Positions 1-5,127 of a DNA stretch of 6,707 bases are shown here, one piece after another. The translations under genes were made by a program, and so were the position numbers. Origin of the DNA: Muribaculaceae bacterium (GTDB taxonomy: Bacteria > Bacteroidota > Bacteroidia > Bacteroidales > Muribaculaceae); assembly GCA_024400895.1 (NCBI GenBank), contig JAKSMA010000136.1, positions 1 to 6,707 of the forward strand. The letters are read 5' to 3'. The notes beneath the pieces are model-generated. The model made no database searches, was not told the origin of the DNA, and saw only the letters and a list, made by a program, of their open reading frames with translations. Numbering within the stretch: the stretch's first letter is position 1; every line of letters begins with the position of its first letter.

Positions 1-24
1 TCATTTATGGCTATTGCGTTACTT

Positions 25-61
25 ATAACGTAAAAAAGGTGTGAGCCCTTCTTACCGTTAT
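25..61 (-). terminator. terminator-like hairpin at the end of the candidate RNA
   Basis: ATAACG (25-30) pairs with CGTTAT (56-61), and the inner arms AAAAAAGG and CCCTTCTT continue the stem to about 14 pairs around a 7-nt loop. Read on the minus strand the 3' arm contains a run of six T, and the only imperfect inner pair becomes G-U. The T-run lies inside the stem rather than after it, so this is not a textbook intrinsic terminator. CGTTA at 17-21 can also pair with TAACG at 26-30, which would compete with the large hairpin. Confidence 0.35.
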
Positions 62-275
62 CGGAGGCTAAGCGTAGAATTCTGAACCTCATCCAAGAAT
101 AAGAATAATGCCCGCACCCTATGTTGGGGTTAGGCATCGTGTTATCTTTATTCTTGGATTTGTCAGCTTTCCACGCATTTGCATACGTCAAAAGCCAACC
201 ATCACTGGTGTGGTGTTGTATTCAGATAATTAAGTTTCCACGCTTATTCTGGATAACCACAATGATAGCCGATGC
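25..275 (-). ncRNA. candidate structured non-coding RNA
   Basis: There is no open frame of note here, but inverted repeats are dense. A 12-bp perfect arm pair (91-102 with 148-159) closes a long hairpin that continues with ATGCC/GGCAT (108-112/133-137) and ACCC/GGGT (116-119/127-130). A second hairpin is GCTTT/AAAGC (166-170/191-195) with ACG/CGT inside, and a third lies at about 197-219. All three are enclosed by long-range helices, TAAGCGT (69-75) with ACGCTTA (240-246) and ATCGG (60-64) with CCGAT (269-273). Several positions that would be A-C mismatches in a plus-strand RNA (35/51, 76/239, 104/146) become G-U wobbles in a minus-strand RNA. One pair near 197-219 points the other way, although the minus strand can instead form ACCA-GUGA-UGGU there, a GNRA tetraloop. 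Minus-strand transcription is therefore favoured but not proved. I do not recognise the family. A 6S-like or Bacteroidales-specific small RNA is a guess from the rod-like shape. No canonical promoter was found upstream on the minus strand, so it might be processed from the pyrH transcript. Confidence 0.42.
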
Positions 276-508
276 TTTAATATGTTAATATTCCTGTAAT
301 TTCTGTTTTGTGTCGTCTTTGCTGAAGCAAAGAAAAATCTGCTTGAATTTATTTGTTTTACTTTATGTTATTTCTTTAGTTCTTGAACAACTTGATGCAG
401 TGTAGATACCTGAATCCTATTCTGACTTGCTGTTTCAATCGATTGGTCCGTTCTGCTTTAGAAGCAGTCAGTATAGTATATGAAAAGCTGTATTTTCTGA
501 TTTTTGAA
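276..508. other. pyrH 3' flank without a gene, small hairpins only
   Basis: No convincing coding sequence is present. Visible elements are an 8+2+8 inverted repeat TCTTTGCT-GA-AGCAAAGA (316-333), CTGCTT-TAG-AAGCAG (453-467), the 10-bp palindrome CAATCGATTG (436-445) and CTGATT-TTTG-AATCAG (497-512). The last contains the pyrH stop codon. None is followed by a T-tract on either strand, so no intrinsic terminator for pyrH can be claimed. The frr gene, which often follows pyrH in bacteria, does not appear within this window. Confidence 0.5.
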
Positions 509-1225
509 TCAGTCGAGGTATACGAGGGTGCCGCAAGGCTCTCCGGAGAGCACTTTGCGCAGGTTGCCTTTCACGTCCATGTTGAACACGTGGATAGGCA
601 AATTGTTTTCCTTGCACATGATGGTAGCGGTCATGTCCATCACTTTGAGGTTGCGGCTATAGATTTCGTCGTAGGTAATCTTGTCGAATTTGGTGGCAGT
701 TGGGTCCTTTTCAGGGTCGGCGGTGTAGATGCCGTCGACACGGGTGCCCTTGAGCATCACTTCTGCTTCCACTTCAATGCCACGGAGAGCAGAACCTGTG
801 TCGGTGGTGAAGAATGGGTTGCCTGTGCCGCACGACATGATAGCCACTTTTCCTTGCTCCATCGCTTCGATAGCGCGCCACTTGCTGTATTGCTCGCCGA
901 TTGGGAACATGTTGATGGCGGTGAGCACTTGCGATGGCTGGCCCACTGCGTCGAGACCAGAACTGAGGGCGATAGAGTTGATGACGGTTGCCAACATGCC
1001 CATTTGGTCGCCTTTCACGCGGTCGAAACCTTGAGCCGCCCCTTTGAGTCCGCGGAAGATGTTGCCACCGCCAATCACGATAGCCACTTGCACTCCAGCG
1101 TCGACCAATTCCTTGATTTGTTCGCAATAGTCGGCCACACGTTGTGGGTCGATACCGTAACCTTGTTCGCCTTGCAGCGATTCGCCGCTGAGTTTGAGAA
1201 GCACACGCTTATAAATTGCTTTCAT
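509..1225 (-). CDS. pyrH: UMP kinase (uridylate kinase)
   Basis: Cytoplasmic enzyme that phosphorylates UMP to UDP with ATP, a step of pyrimidine nucleotide synthesis that feeds UTP, CTP and UDP-sugars. The 238-residue product has the length and full motif set of bacterial PyrH of the amino-acid kinase superfamily: KRVLLKLSGESL (6-17) with the phosphate-binding lysine and glycine, the glycine-rich GGGNIFRG (52-59), GDQMGMLAT (72-80), GTGNPFFTTDT (133-143), GTRVDGIYTADP (160-171) and the C-terminal GTLV. The ATG at 1225 places the family's N-terminus at the usual point. The leader is A-rich with no Shine-Dalgarno site, as expected in Bacteroidetes. The gene has its own promoter at 1266-1297, and a terminator separates it from the upstream TPR gene, so it starts a transcription unit. 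The family is known to be hexameric and allosterically regulated by UTP; nothing in the sequence suggests loss of function. Confidence 0.97.
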   Translation of the reverse strand: MKAIYKRVLLKLSGESLQGEQGYGIDPQRVADYCEQIKELVDAGVQVAIVIGGGNIFRGLKGAAQGFDRVKGDQMGMLATVINSIALSSGLDAVGQPSQVLTAINMFPIGEQYSKWRAIEAMEQGKVAIMSCGTGNPFFTTDTGSALRGIEVEAEVMLKGTRVDGIYTADPEKDPTATKFDKITYDEIYSRNLKVMDMTATIMCKENNLPIHVFNMDVKGNLRKVLSGEPCGTLVYLD

Positions 1226-1265
1226 AATTTTATGTCTTTATTTGTTTGTTGATGATTTCGTAATG

Positions 1266-1297
1266 CAAAAATAGCGAGTTTCGCAGCAACTACCAAA
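1266..1297 (-). promoter_or_regulatory. pyrH promoter, Bacteroidetes type
   Basis: On the minus strand TTTG (plus 1294-1297), exactly 20 nt, then TATTTTTG (plus 1266-1273) match the Bacteroidetes primary-sigma consensus TTTG-N19-21-TAnnTTTG. Transcription would start near 1258-1260, giving a leader of about 35 nt before the pyrH ATG. The -33 box overlaps the T-tract of the upstream terminator. Confidence 0.8.
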
Positions 1298-1334
1298 AAA
1301 AAGGTTGGACAATCTGATGCGATGGTCCAACCTT
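1295..1334 (-). terminator. intrinsic terminator of the TPR gene
   Basis: AAGGTTGGAC (1301-1310) and GTCCAACCTT (1325-1334) form a perfect 10-bp stem around a 14-nt loop. On the minus strand it runs into a tract of T (plus 1295-1302, six beyond the stem). It lies 28 nt after the stop codon of the TPR gene and ends that transcript just before the pyrH promoter. Confidence 0.9.
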
Positions 1335-1361
1335 GATATCTTGCTTTGATTAAATCTTCAA

Positions 1362-2024
1362 TTATTTAGAAGCCTTAGCACGTTCGATATACTTGTCGAT
1401 GTTCATGTTGAGGGCGAAGCCAGGGAATTTCGACTTCATTTCTTCATAAACTGCGAGTTCGTCGTCGTACTTCTTTGTAGCGTGAAGTACGGTAGCTTTC
1501 TTCTTCATGAACACAGGAGTGAGCGATTCGTTGTCGCCTGCTTGGCTGATGGCCTTGTCGTAGGTGCTGAGCGCTTGGTCGTAGTTCTTCTTGTTCACGT
1601 AGCAGTCTGCCAAAAGTGAAAGAGCTGCAGGACCCATGATTTTACCATTGAAGCTTGAACCTTCGAGAAGCTTGATAGCTTCGTCGTACTTCTTTTGCTT
1701 ATAGAGAATGGTAGCGGCCATTTGAGCAGCACGGTCGGCAGGCGCGTATGATTCTTGAGCGGCTTTCTTGTAAGCAACGAGTGCTGCAGAGTCGCCCTTC
1801 ATCATATATTCCATATCGGCCTTGTTGACCATATTTTGTGCATCTTTAATACCATTGTTGCGAACCATCAAGAAGATGGCAACTGCCGCGAATACAGCAA
1901 CGATAGCAGCAACGCCATAGATGATAAGTTTCTTGTTGTTTTCAAGTTTTTGCTCCATTGAGGTGAGCTTTTCGTTCACGTCTTCAACGGTTGTACGAGT
2001 TTGTTTAATGTCTTGTTTAGCCAT
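1362..2024 (-). CDS. membrane-anchored tetratricopeptide repeat protein
   Basis: A 220-residue protein with a charged, possibly coiled N-terminal segment (1-31), one hydrophobic transmembrane helix (about 32-54, from KKLIIYGVAAIV to IFLMV) and a helical C-terminal domain. That domain carries TPR-like repeats near 98-122 (ATILYKQKKYDEAIKLLEG), 132-162 (LADCYVNKKNYDQALSTYDKA) and 172-200 (KKKATVLHATKKYDDELAVYEE). The spaced alanine, tyrosine and AI/AL positions are typical of TPR helices. The order suggests an anchor with the TPR domain on the far side of the inner membrane, resembling in outline the YfgM-like TPR proteins. TPRs mediate protein contacts; the partner cannot be read from the sequence. 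The start ATG at 2024 is preceded by an A/T-rich leader and a TAnnTTTG box at 2065-2072, and the gene ends with its own terminator, so it appears monocistronic. Confidence 0.88.
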   Translation of the reverse strand: MAKQDIKQTRTTVEDVNEKLTSMEQKLENNKKLIIYGVAAIVAVFAAVAIFLMVRNNGIKDAQNMVNKADMEYMMKGDSAALVAYKKAAQESYAPADRAAQMAATILYKQKKYDEAIKLLEGSSFNGKIMGPAALSLLADCYVNKKNYDQALSTYDKAISQAGDNESLTPVFMKKKATVLHATKKYDDELAVYEEMKSKFPGFALNMNIDKYIERAKASK

Positions 2025-2064
2025 ATTATATGTTTAACTAAAAAATTTTCTATGTTTCAGCTTG

Positions 2065-2072
2065 CAAAATTA
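2065..2072 (-). promoter_or_regulatory. -7 box for the TPR membrane protein
   Basis: Minus-strand TAATTTTG is a full match to TAnnTTTG, about 40 nt before the ATG at 2024. No exact TTTG -33 box is found at 19-21 nt; only TTTA at a spacing of 18 is present. Confidence 0.5.
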
Positions 2073-2158
2073 ATAGTAATTCTTGTGATTTAAAAGTAAA
2101 TCGGTGATTATTTTTCAAAAAAGCGCTAAATCATATGAAATTATACGCTTAAAATGCG

Positions 2159-2166
2159 TAATTTTG
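2159..2166 (+). promoter_or_regulatory. -7 box for the lipoprotein gene
   Basis: Plus-strand TAATTTTG fully matches TAnnTTTG and would give a leader of roughly 55 nt to the GTG at 2229. A second near-match, TATATTTA at 2197-2204, could give a shorter leader. No good -33 box was seen for either. With 2065-2072 it forms a divergent promoter region between two TPR-like genes. Confidence 0.42.
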
Positions 2167-2228
2167 TGTACGAAAACGGGAAATCCCGAGGTTATCTATA
2201 TTTAGCAGTTTCTAAACAGATATTCATT

Positions 2229-2966
2229 GTGAAAAAAATCCTTTTGGTAATGAGTGTGCTGCCTTTGCTTTGGTGCTGCCAGGGTAATGGTGGGAGCGGA
2301 ACCACAAGCAACCAGCTCGATACTGGCACGACTACGGTTTCGTCGGCCGAATCTGATGGCGAACGCATTGCCACTATGACGGAAGAGGTGCGTATGCTGA
2401 TGGAGCAATACGACATGGAGCACAAACCTGAGTTGCTTCAGCAGGCTATGACCATTAATGATAGCATTGAGCGGCTCGACACCACCCAACAAGGGCGCTT
2501 CAACACGGCTTTTATGCGCGCGCAGCTCCTCGCTAAGGGTGGCCACATGCGTGAAGCAATGGAGATTCAGGAACATTTGCTGAGCAGTAATCTCGACGAT
2601 TTCGTACGCCTCCAATTTTATGCTGGGAAATACCGCATGGAGGGCAAACTCGACTCGATGAACATCTATGCCGAGCGCGCCTTGAGCAAATGCGACAAAT
2701 TGATTGCCGACAGCACCCAGGCTGCCGATGTGGTGGACCAGGCATTGATGAACAAAATCAACATCTACCAAATTCTCGACAATCGTGCCAAAGCTAAGGA
2801 AGCTAACGACCAGTTGGCCAGCCGCCATAAGGATGAGCCAGATTATCAACTGACCGAGTCGCAGTTCAACGAAGAATTCAATGCTGCGCGAGCATCGCTC
2901 AACCAGTCGGCTGAAGCCTATCGCAAAGACGAGAAGAAAAAGGAGAAACCGGAAGTTAGAAATTAG
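2229..2966 (+). CDS. predicted TPR-like lipoprotein
   Basis: From a GTG at 2229 the 245-residue product begins MKKILLVMSVLPLLWCCQGN, a lysine-lysine n-region, a hydrophobic core and a cysteine pair (16/17) followed by a Gly/Ser/Thr-rich linker. This is the layout of a signal-peptidase II lipoprotein. Upstream in-frame codons back to an ATG at 2154 would add 25 polar residues ahead of the signal and begin within the promoter, so the GTG is preferred. The mature part (about 45-225) is entirely helical, with repeat-like segments such as FNTAFMRAQLLAKGGHMREAMEIQEHLL and DQALMNKINIYQILDNRAKAKEANDQL. These fit degenerate tetratricopeptide repeats. It ends in a lysine/glutamate-rich tail. The last codons and the stop are supplied by the heptamer repeat 2955-3017. 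Likely anchored in an envelope membrane and used for protein contacts; no specific function can be assigned. The lipobox is atypical, with tryptophan or cysteine just before the acylated cysteine. Confidence 0.75.
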   Translation: MKKILLVMSVLPLLWCCQGNGGSGTTSNQLDTGTTTVSSAESDGERIATMTEEVRMLMEQYDMEHKPELLQQAMTINDSIERLDTTQQGRFNTAFMRAQLLAKGGHMREAMEIQEHLLSSNLDDFVRLQFYAGKYRMEGKLDSMNIYAERALSKCDKLIADSTQAADVVDQALMNKINIYQILDNRAKAKEANDQLASRHKDEPDYQLTESQFNEEFNAARASLNQSAEAYRKDEKKKEKPEVRN

Positions 2967-3017
2967 ATGTTAGAAGTTAGAAGTTAGATATTAGATGTTA
3001 GAAATTAGATGTTAGAT
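2955..3017. repeat. nine-unit heptamer tandem repeat
   Basis: Nine consecutive 7-bp units follow the consensus RTTAGAW: GTTAGAA, ATTAGAT, GTTAGAA, GTTAGAA, GTTAGAT, ATTAGAT, GTTAGAA, ATTAGAT, GTTAGAT. The first two units encode the last residues (EVRN) and the TAG stop of the lipoprotein. Because 7 is not a multiple of 3, TAG falls in all three plus frames every 21 bp, and TAA of CTAAC does the same on the minus strand. The rest of 3018-3119 shows no gene, only a weak inverted repeat (GCGAAG/CTTGCGC, 3082-3098). Confidence 0.95.
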
Positions 3018-3119
3018 AGCTTTGGAGGGTTTGATTTTCGATAGATTCTACATTTTATTATAAATAAGCTTTTGTACGATTGCGAAGAGGCCTTGCGCTG
3101 AAGTTCGAAATTTAATTCG

Positions 3120-3127
3120 TATATTTG
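3120..3127 (+). promoter_or_regulatory. -7 box for the zinc-ribbon gene
   Basis: TATATTTG is a perfect TAnnTTTG element 37 nt before the ATG at 3165. No TTTG is seen at the ideal distance; the nearest TTG (3094-3095 region) is 24 nt away. Confidence 0.55.
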
Positions 3128-3164
3128 CATCATCAAAACCACTTAACATCAATTATCAACAGGT

Positions 3165-3698
3165 ATGGAAATTAGATGTCCACATTGCGGAAAAAAGCAA
3201 TCGCTCACTCTGGCGGAACTCAATGCCAGTGGCGGCGTGGTGATTTGCCCACAGTGCGTGAGCGAATTCTCTGTGGATGTGGCCAGCGTGCCCGATGAAC
3301 CAGTGGTTGAGCCTGCTGAGCAAACTCCTGCAGCCGAAGTGGCGATGAAAATTGCCTTTTGCCCCACATGTGGCAAGCACTTGCCCGTGAAAGGATTGAA
3401 CTTCTGCCCATTCTGTGGTGCTCCGCTGCCTCTTTCTGGGGGAAACCCTGTTTCGCCTCAAGCGCCAGCTGCTGCGGCTCCACAGCCTGTTCAACCACAA
3501 AAGAAAGCATCGTCGCCAAAAGCGGAAGAAGAGACTCCTGAACAGAAACTTGCCTCGTTGCCATTTGTGAAAGCTTCGCATATTGTGGCCCCGCAACACG
3601 AGCCTGCAAGTTGGCGTTTCAAGCTTATGGCGTGGGTGGTGATAGCTGTCCTCATTGTGCTGTTTGTGCTGATGGTATGGCACGGGAATCAGGAATAA
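3165..3698 (+). CDS. double zinc-ribbon, tail-anchored membrane protein
   Basis: A 177-residue protein in four parts. The N-terminal zinc ribbon has C5-x2-C8 and C28-x2-C31 (CPHCGKKQSL ... VICPQCVSEF) in the style of MJ0042-family domains. A second ribbon follows with C66-x2-C69 and C81-x2-C84 (FCPTCGKHLPVKGLNFCPFCG). A proline/alanine/glutamine-rich linker (about 91-135) leads to a single hydrophobic helix (154-172) and a short HGNQE end. With no signal peptide, both ribbons most likely face the cytoplasm and the tail inserts in the inner membrane. Such ribbons bind zinc structurally and often mediate protein or nucleic-acid contacts. No catalytic motif is present and the role is unknown. 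Start ATG 3165 gives the complete first ribbon and sits after a perfect -7 box. It is followed at 120 nt by manC, which has its own promoter, so co-function is not implied. Confidence 0.88.
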   Translation: MEIRCPHCGKKQSLTLAELNASGGVVICPQCVSEFSVDVASVPDEPVVEPAEQTPAAEVAMKIAFCPTCGKHLPVKGLNFCPFCGAPLPLSGGNPVSPQAPAAAAPQPVQPQKKASSPKAEEETPEQKLASLPFVKASHIVAPQHEPASWRFKLMAWVVIAVLIVLFVLMVWHGNQE

Positions 3699-3736
3699 TA
3701 CTCAAAATCCAGAAAAATCGTTGTTCACTTCTTAAA

Positions 3737-3782
3737 TTTCCCTAAATTATGCATTGCGTTAGGGGAAAAATTGCTATATTAG
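3737..3782 (+). promoter_or_regulatory. manC promoter overlapping an inverted repeat
   Basis: TTG (3754-3756), 18 nt, then TATATTAG (3775-3782) approximate the Bacteroidetes promoter, with initiation near 3789 and a leader of about 30 nt to the ATG at 3818. An inverted repeat TTTCCCTAA (3737-3745) / TTAGGGGAAA (3759-3768), with one extra G, surrounds the -33 region. It lacks a T-tract on both strands, so an operator-like role is more plausible than termination; this is inference. Confidence 0.5.
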
Positions 3783-3817
3783 CATATCAATTGAAAATAA
3801 CCAAGAAAAAACCAAAA

Positions 3818-4909
3818 ATGACCGAAAACAACAGATACTGTGTGATACTTTGCGGCGGATGTGGAAGCCGCCTCTGGCCTAAGAGCCGCATACAAATGCC
3901 AAAACAGTTTATCGACTTCCTGGGAACAGGTCAATCGCTGCTCCAGCTCACTGTGGCGCGCCTGAAAGGCATTATACCACAAGAAAATATTTTTATGCTT
4001 ACTCAAACAGAGTATGCCGAAATCGTGAAGCAACAAGTGCCGGAAATCAGCGAGAGCCAAATATTGCTTGAACCCGCCCGCCGTCGCACTGCTCCTGGCA
4101 ATGCGTGGGCAGCCTATCATATCAAGGCCATTAATCCAGATGCGAAAATCATGGTGGCGCCTTGCGACAACATTATTCTCCGTGTGGATGAATTCCGACA
4201 GAGCGTGGTGAAGGCGTTCGAATTTATAGAGCAGAACGACGACACATTGCTTACTTTCGGTGTAAAGCCCACCCATCCCGAAACTCGCTATGGCTATATT
4301 CAGCAGGGTAAAGAAATCGATGGCGAATTCGCAACAGTGAAGACATTCACCGAAAAGCCCGACCTTGAATTGGCAAAGGTGTTTATCGACAGTGGCGAAT
4401 TCTATTGGAATACAGGTATCTTCTTCTGGAGTGCCGACACCATTATCAAGGCGCTCCTTGAGAATGCATCTGTGGAGGTGTCGCCCAAATTTGCCGAAGG
4501 CGAAGGCATCTATGGCACGGAACGTGAAACTGAGTTTATCAAAGAGATTTATGAGGTGAGTCCGAGCGCATCGATTGATTATGCCGTGCTCGACAAAGCC
4601 GACAATGTGACCGTGCTCCGTGTGGAAGGTATCGGCTGGACCGACCTTGGTACTTGGGGAGCACTCTATGATGTGAGCCCAAAGACTCGCGAAGGAAATG
4701 TGGTGCAGAGAGCAAAGGCAATGATGGTAAACAGCCGCAACAATGTGGTGTCGGTCAAGAGCGACAAGTTGGTAATTGTTTCGGGCCTCGACGACTACAT
4801 CATCGCCGACAGCGACAACGCCCTACTCATCGTGCCCCGCAGCGAAGAGCAGAAAATCCGCAACTACGTCCGCGAAGTAAAAGCCGTCCACGGCGACAAA
4901 TACTTGTAG
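3818..4909 (+). CDS. manC: mannose-1-phosphate guanylyltransferase
   Basis: Cytoplasmic nucleotidyltransferase that makes GDP-mannose from GTP and mannose-1-phosphate, the donor for mannose, fucose and related sugars of capsule, LPS and glycoproteins. The 363-residue form shows the family signature GGCGSRLWPKSR with PKQF (13-31), EPARRRTAPG (85-94), a PCDN motif (116-119), FTEKP (177-181) for sugar-phosphate binding, WNTGIF (197-202), SIDYAVLDK (252-260) and WTDLGTW (274-280). It ends after the short left-handed helix domain, so there is no fused phosphomannose isomerase; it is the short type. An ATG at 3749 would add 23 residues but lies upstream of the promoter and has no family counterpart, so 3818 is chosen. 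PCDN stands where the family commonly has P-S/A-D-H, a mild deviation. It is transcribed alone and closed by the terminator at 4932-4988. Confidence 0.94.
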   Translation: MTENNRYCVILCGGCGSRLWPKSRIQMPKQFIDFLGTGQSLLQLTVARLKGIIPQENIFMLTQTEYAEIVKQQVPEISESQILLEPARRRTAPGNAWAAYHIKAINPDAKIMVAPCDNIILRVDEFRQSVVKAFEFIEQNDDTLLTFGVKPTHPETRYGYIQQGKEIDGEFATVKTFTEKPDLELAKVFIDSGEFYWNTGIFFWSADTIIKALLENASVEVSPKFAEGEGIYGTERETEFIKEIYEVSPSASIDYAVLDKADNVTVLRVEGIGWTDLGTWGALYDVSPKTREGNVVQRAKAMMVNSRNNVVSVKSDKLVIVSGLDDYIIADSDNALLIVPRSEEQKIRNYVREVKAVHGDKYL

Positions 4910-4931
4910 ACAACCAAATATCTACACACAT

Positions 4932-4988
4932 AAATCCACCGACAGGGCAAGCGCATCAAAATCCGCGCCACCTGTTGGTGGATTTTTT
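4932..4988 (+). terminator. manC intrinsic terminator
   Basis: Positions 4932-4946 pair with 4971-4985 over 15 continuous bp, including one G-U (4941/4976), around a 24-nt loop, and the stem runs into TTTTTT (4983-4988). On the minus strand the hairpin is followed only by ATTTATG, so it is mainly a plus-strand terminator. It may also help stop the converging GH25 transcript. Confidence 0.88.
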
Positions 4989-4997
4989 ATGCCTATA

Positions 4998-5014
4998 AGT
5001 CAATCTTGTTGACT
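4998..5014. repeat. short perfect hairpin between convergent genes
   Basis: AGTCAA-TCTTG-TTGACT, a 6-bp stem with a 5-nt loop, lies between the manC terminator and the presumed natural end of the GH25 gene. It has CTTTTG after it on the plus strand and no T-tract on the minus strand, so any terminator role is weak. Confidence 0.35.
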
Positions 5015-5042
5015 CTTTTGCTTCGGTTGGTTTTGTTGCCTG

Positions 5043-5127
5043 TTAGTCGTCGTTGTCGACGCTGCTTTGGTTGATGCGTTTGCCTTGGTTGGCTGCCTTT
5101 TGGTTTTGGCTTTGCTTTTTAGCCGCC
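5043..5127 (-). pseudogene. out-of-frame C-terminal remnant of the GH25 gene
   Basis: In the +1 frame relative to the GH25 gene the minus strand is open from 5216 to a TAA at 5043-5045. It continues the same charged style, AKEQKQKRERAEAAKK, followed by a soft polar end with QNQKAANQGK and SSVDNDD. Codons such as GCC, GGC, GTC and GAC match the neighbouring gene use. The current frame stops at a TGA at 5128-5130 after RKG. Removing one base near 5163 would join the two into a 366-residue protein. This may be a true indel, a strain polymorphism, a sequencing error or a recoding site. Confidence 0.6.

Noticed and set aside
25..275. tmRNA, SRP RNA, RNase P RNA or tRNA
   Set aside because: The hallmark conserved sequences of these RNAs were looked for on both strands and not found.
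316..333. 8-bp hairpin TCTTTGCT/AGCAAAGA as a pyrH terminator
   Set aside because: There is no T-tract downstream on the minus strand; the A-run lies on the wrong side for termination of either strand.
383..1252. 289-codon open frame on the plus strand
   Set aside because: It lies antisense to pyrH, its translation is histidine- and phenylalanine-rich with no family features, and pyrH motifs on the other strand are unambiguous.
2202..2849. 215-codon minus-strand frame
   Set aside because: It is antisense to the lipoprotein gene, with no promoter, signal or domain features.
2955..3017. Heptamer array as a CRISPR or DNA-replication iteron
   Set aside because: Units are contiguous with no spacers, and no cas or replication gene is nearby.
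3156..3683. 175-codon minus-strand frame with many Arg and Trp residues
   Set aside because: It is antisense to the zinc-ribbon gene, whose cysteine motifs and membrane helix are clear.
3749..3817. Upstream ATG start for manC
   Set aside because: It would start before the promoter's -7 box and add 23 residues with no counterpart in the family; the ATG at 3818 fits the usual N-terminus.
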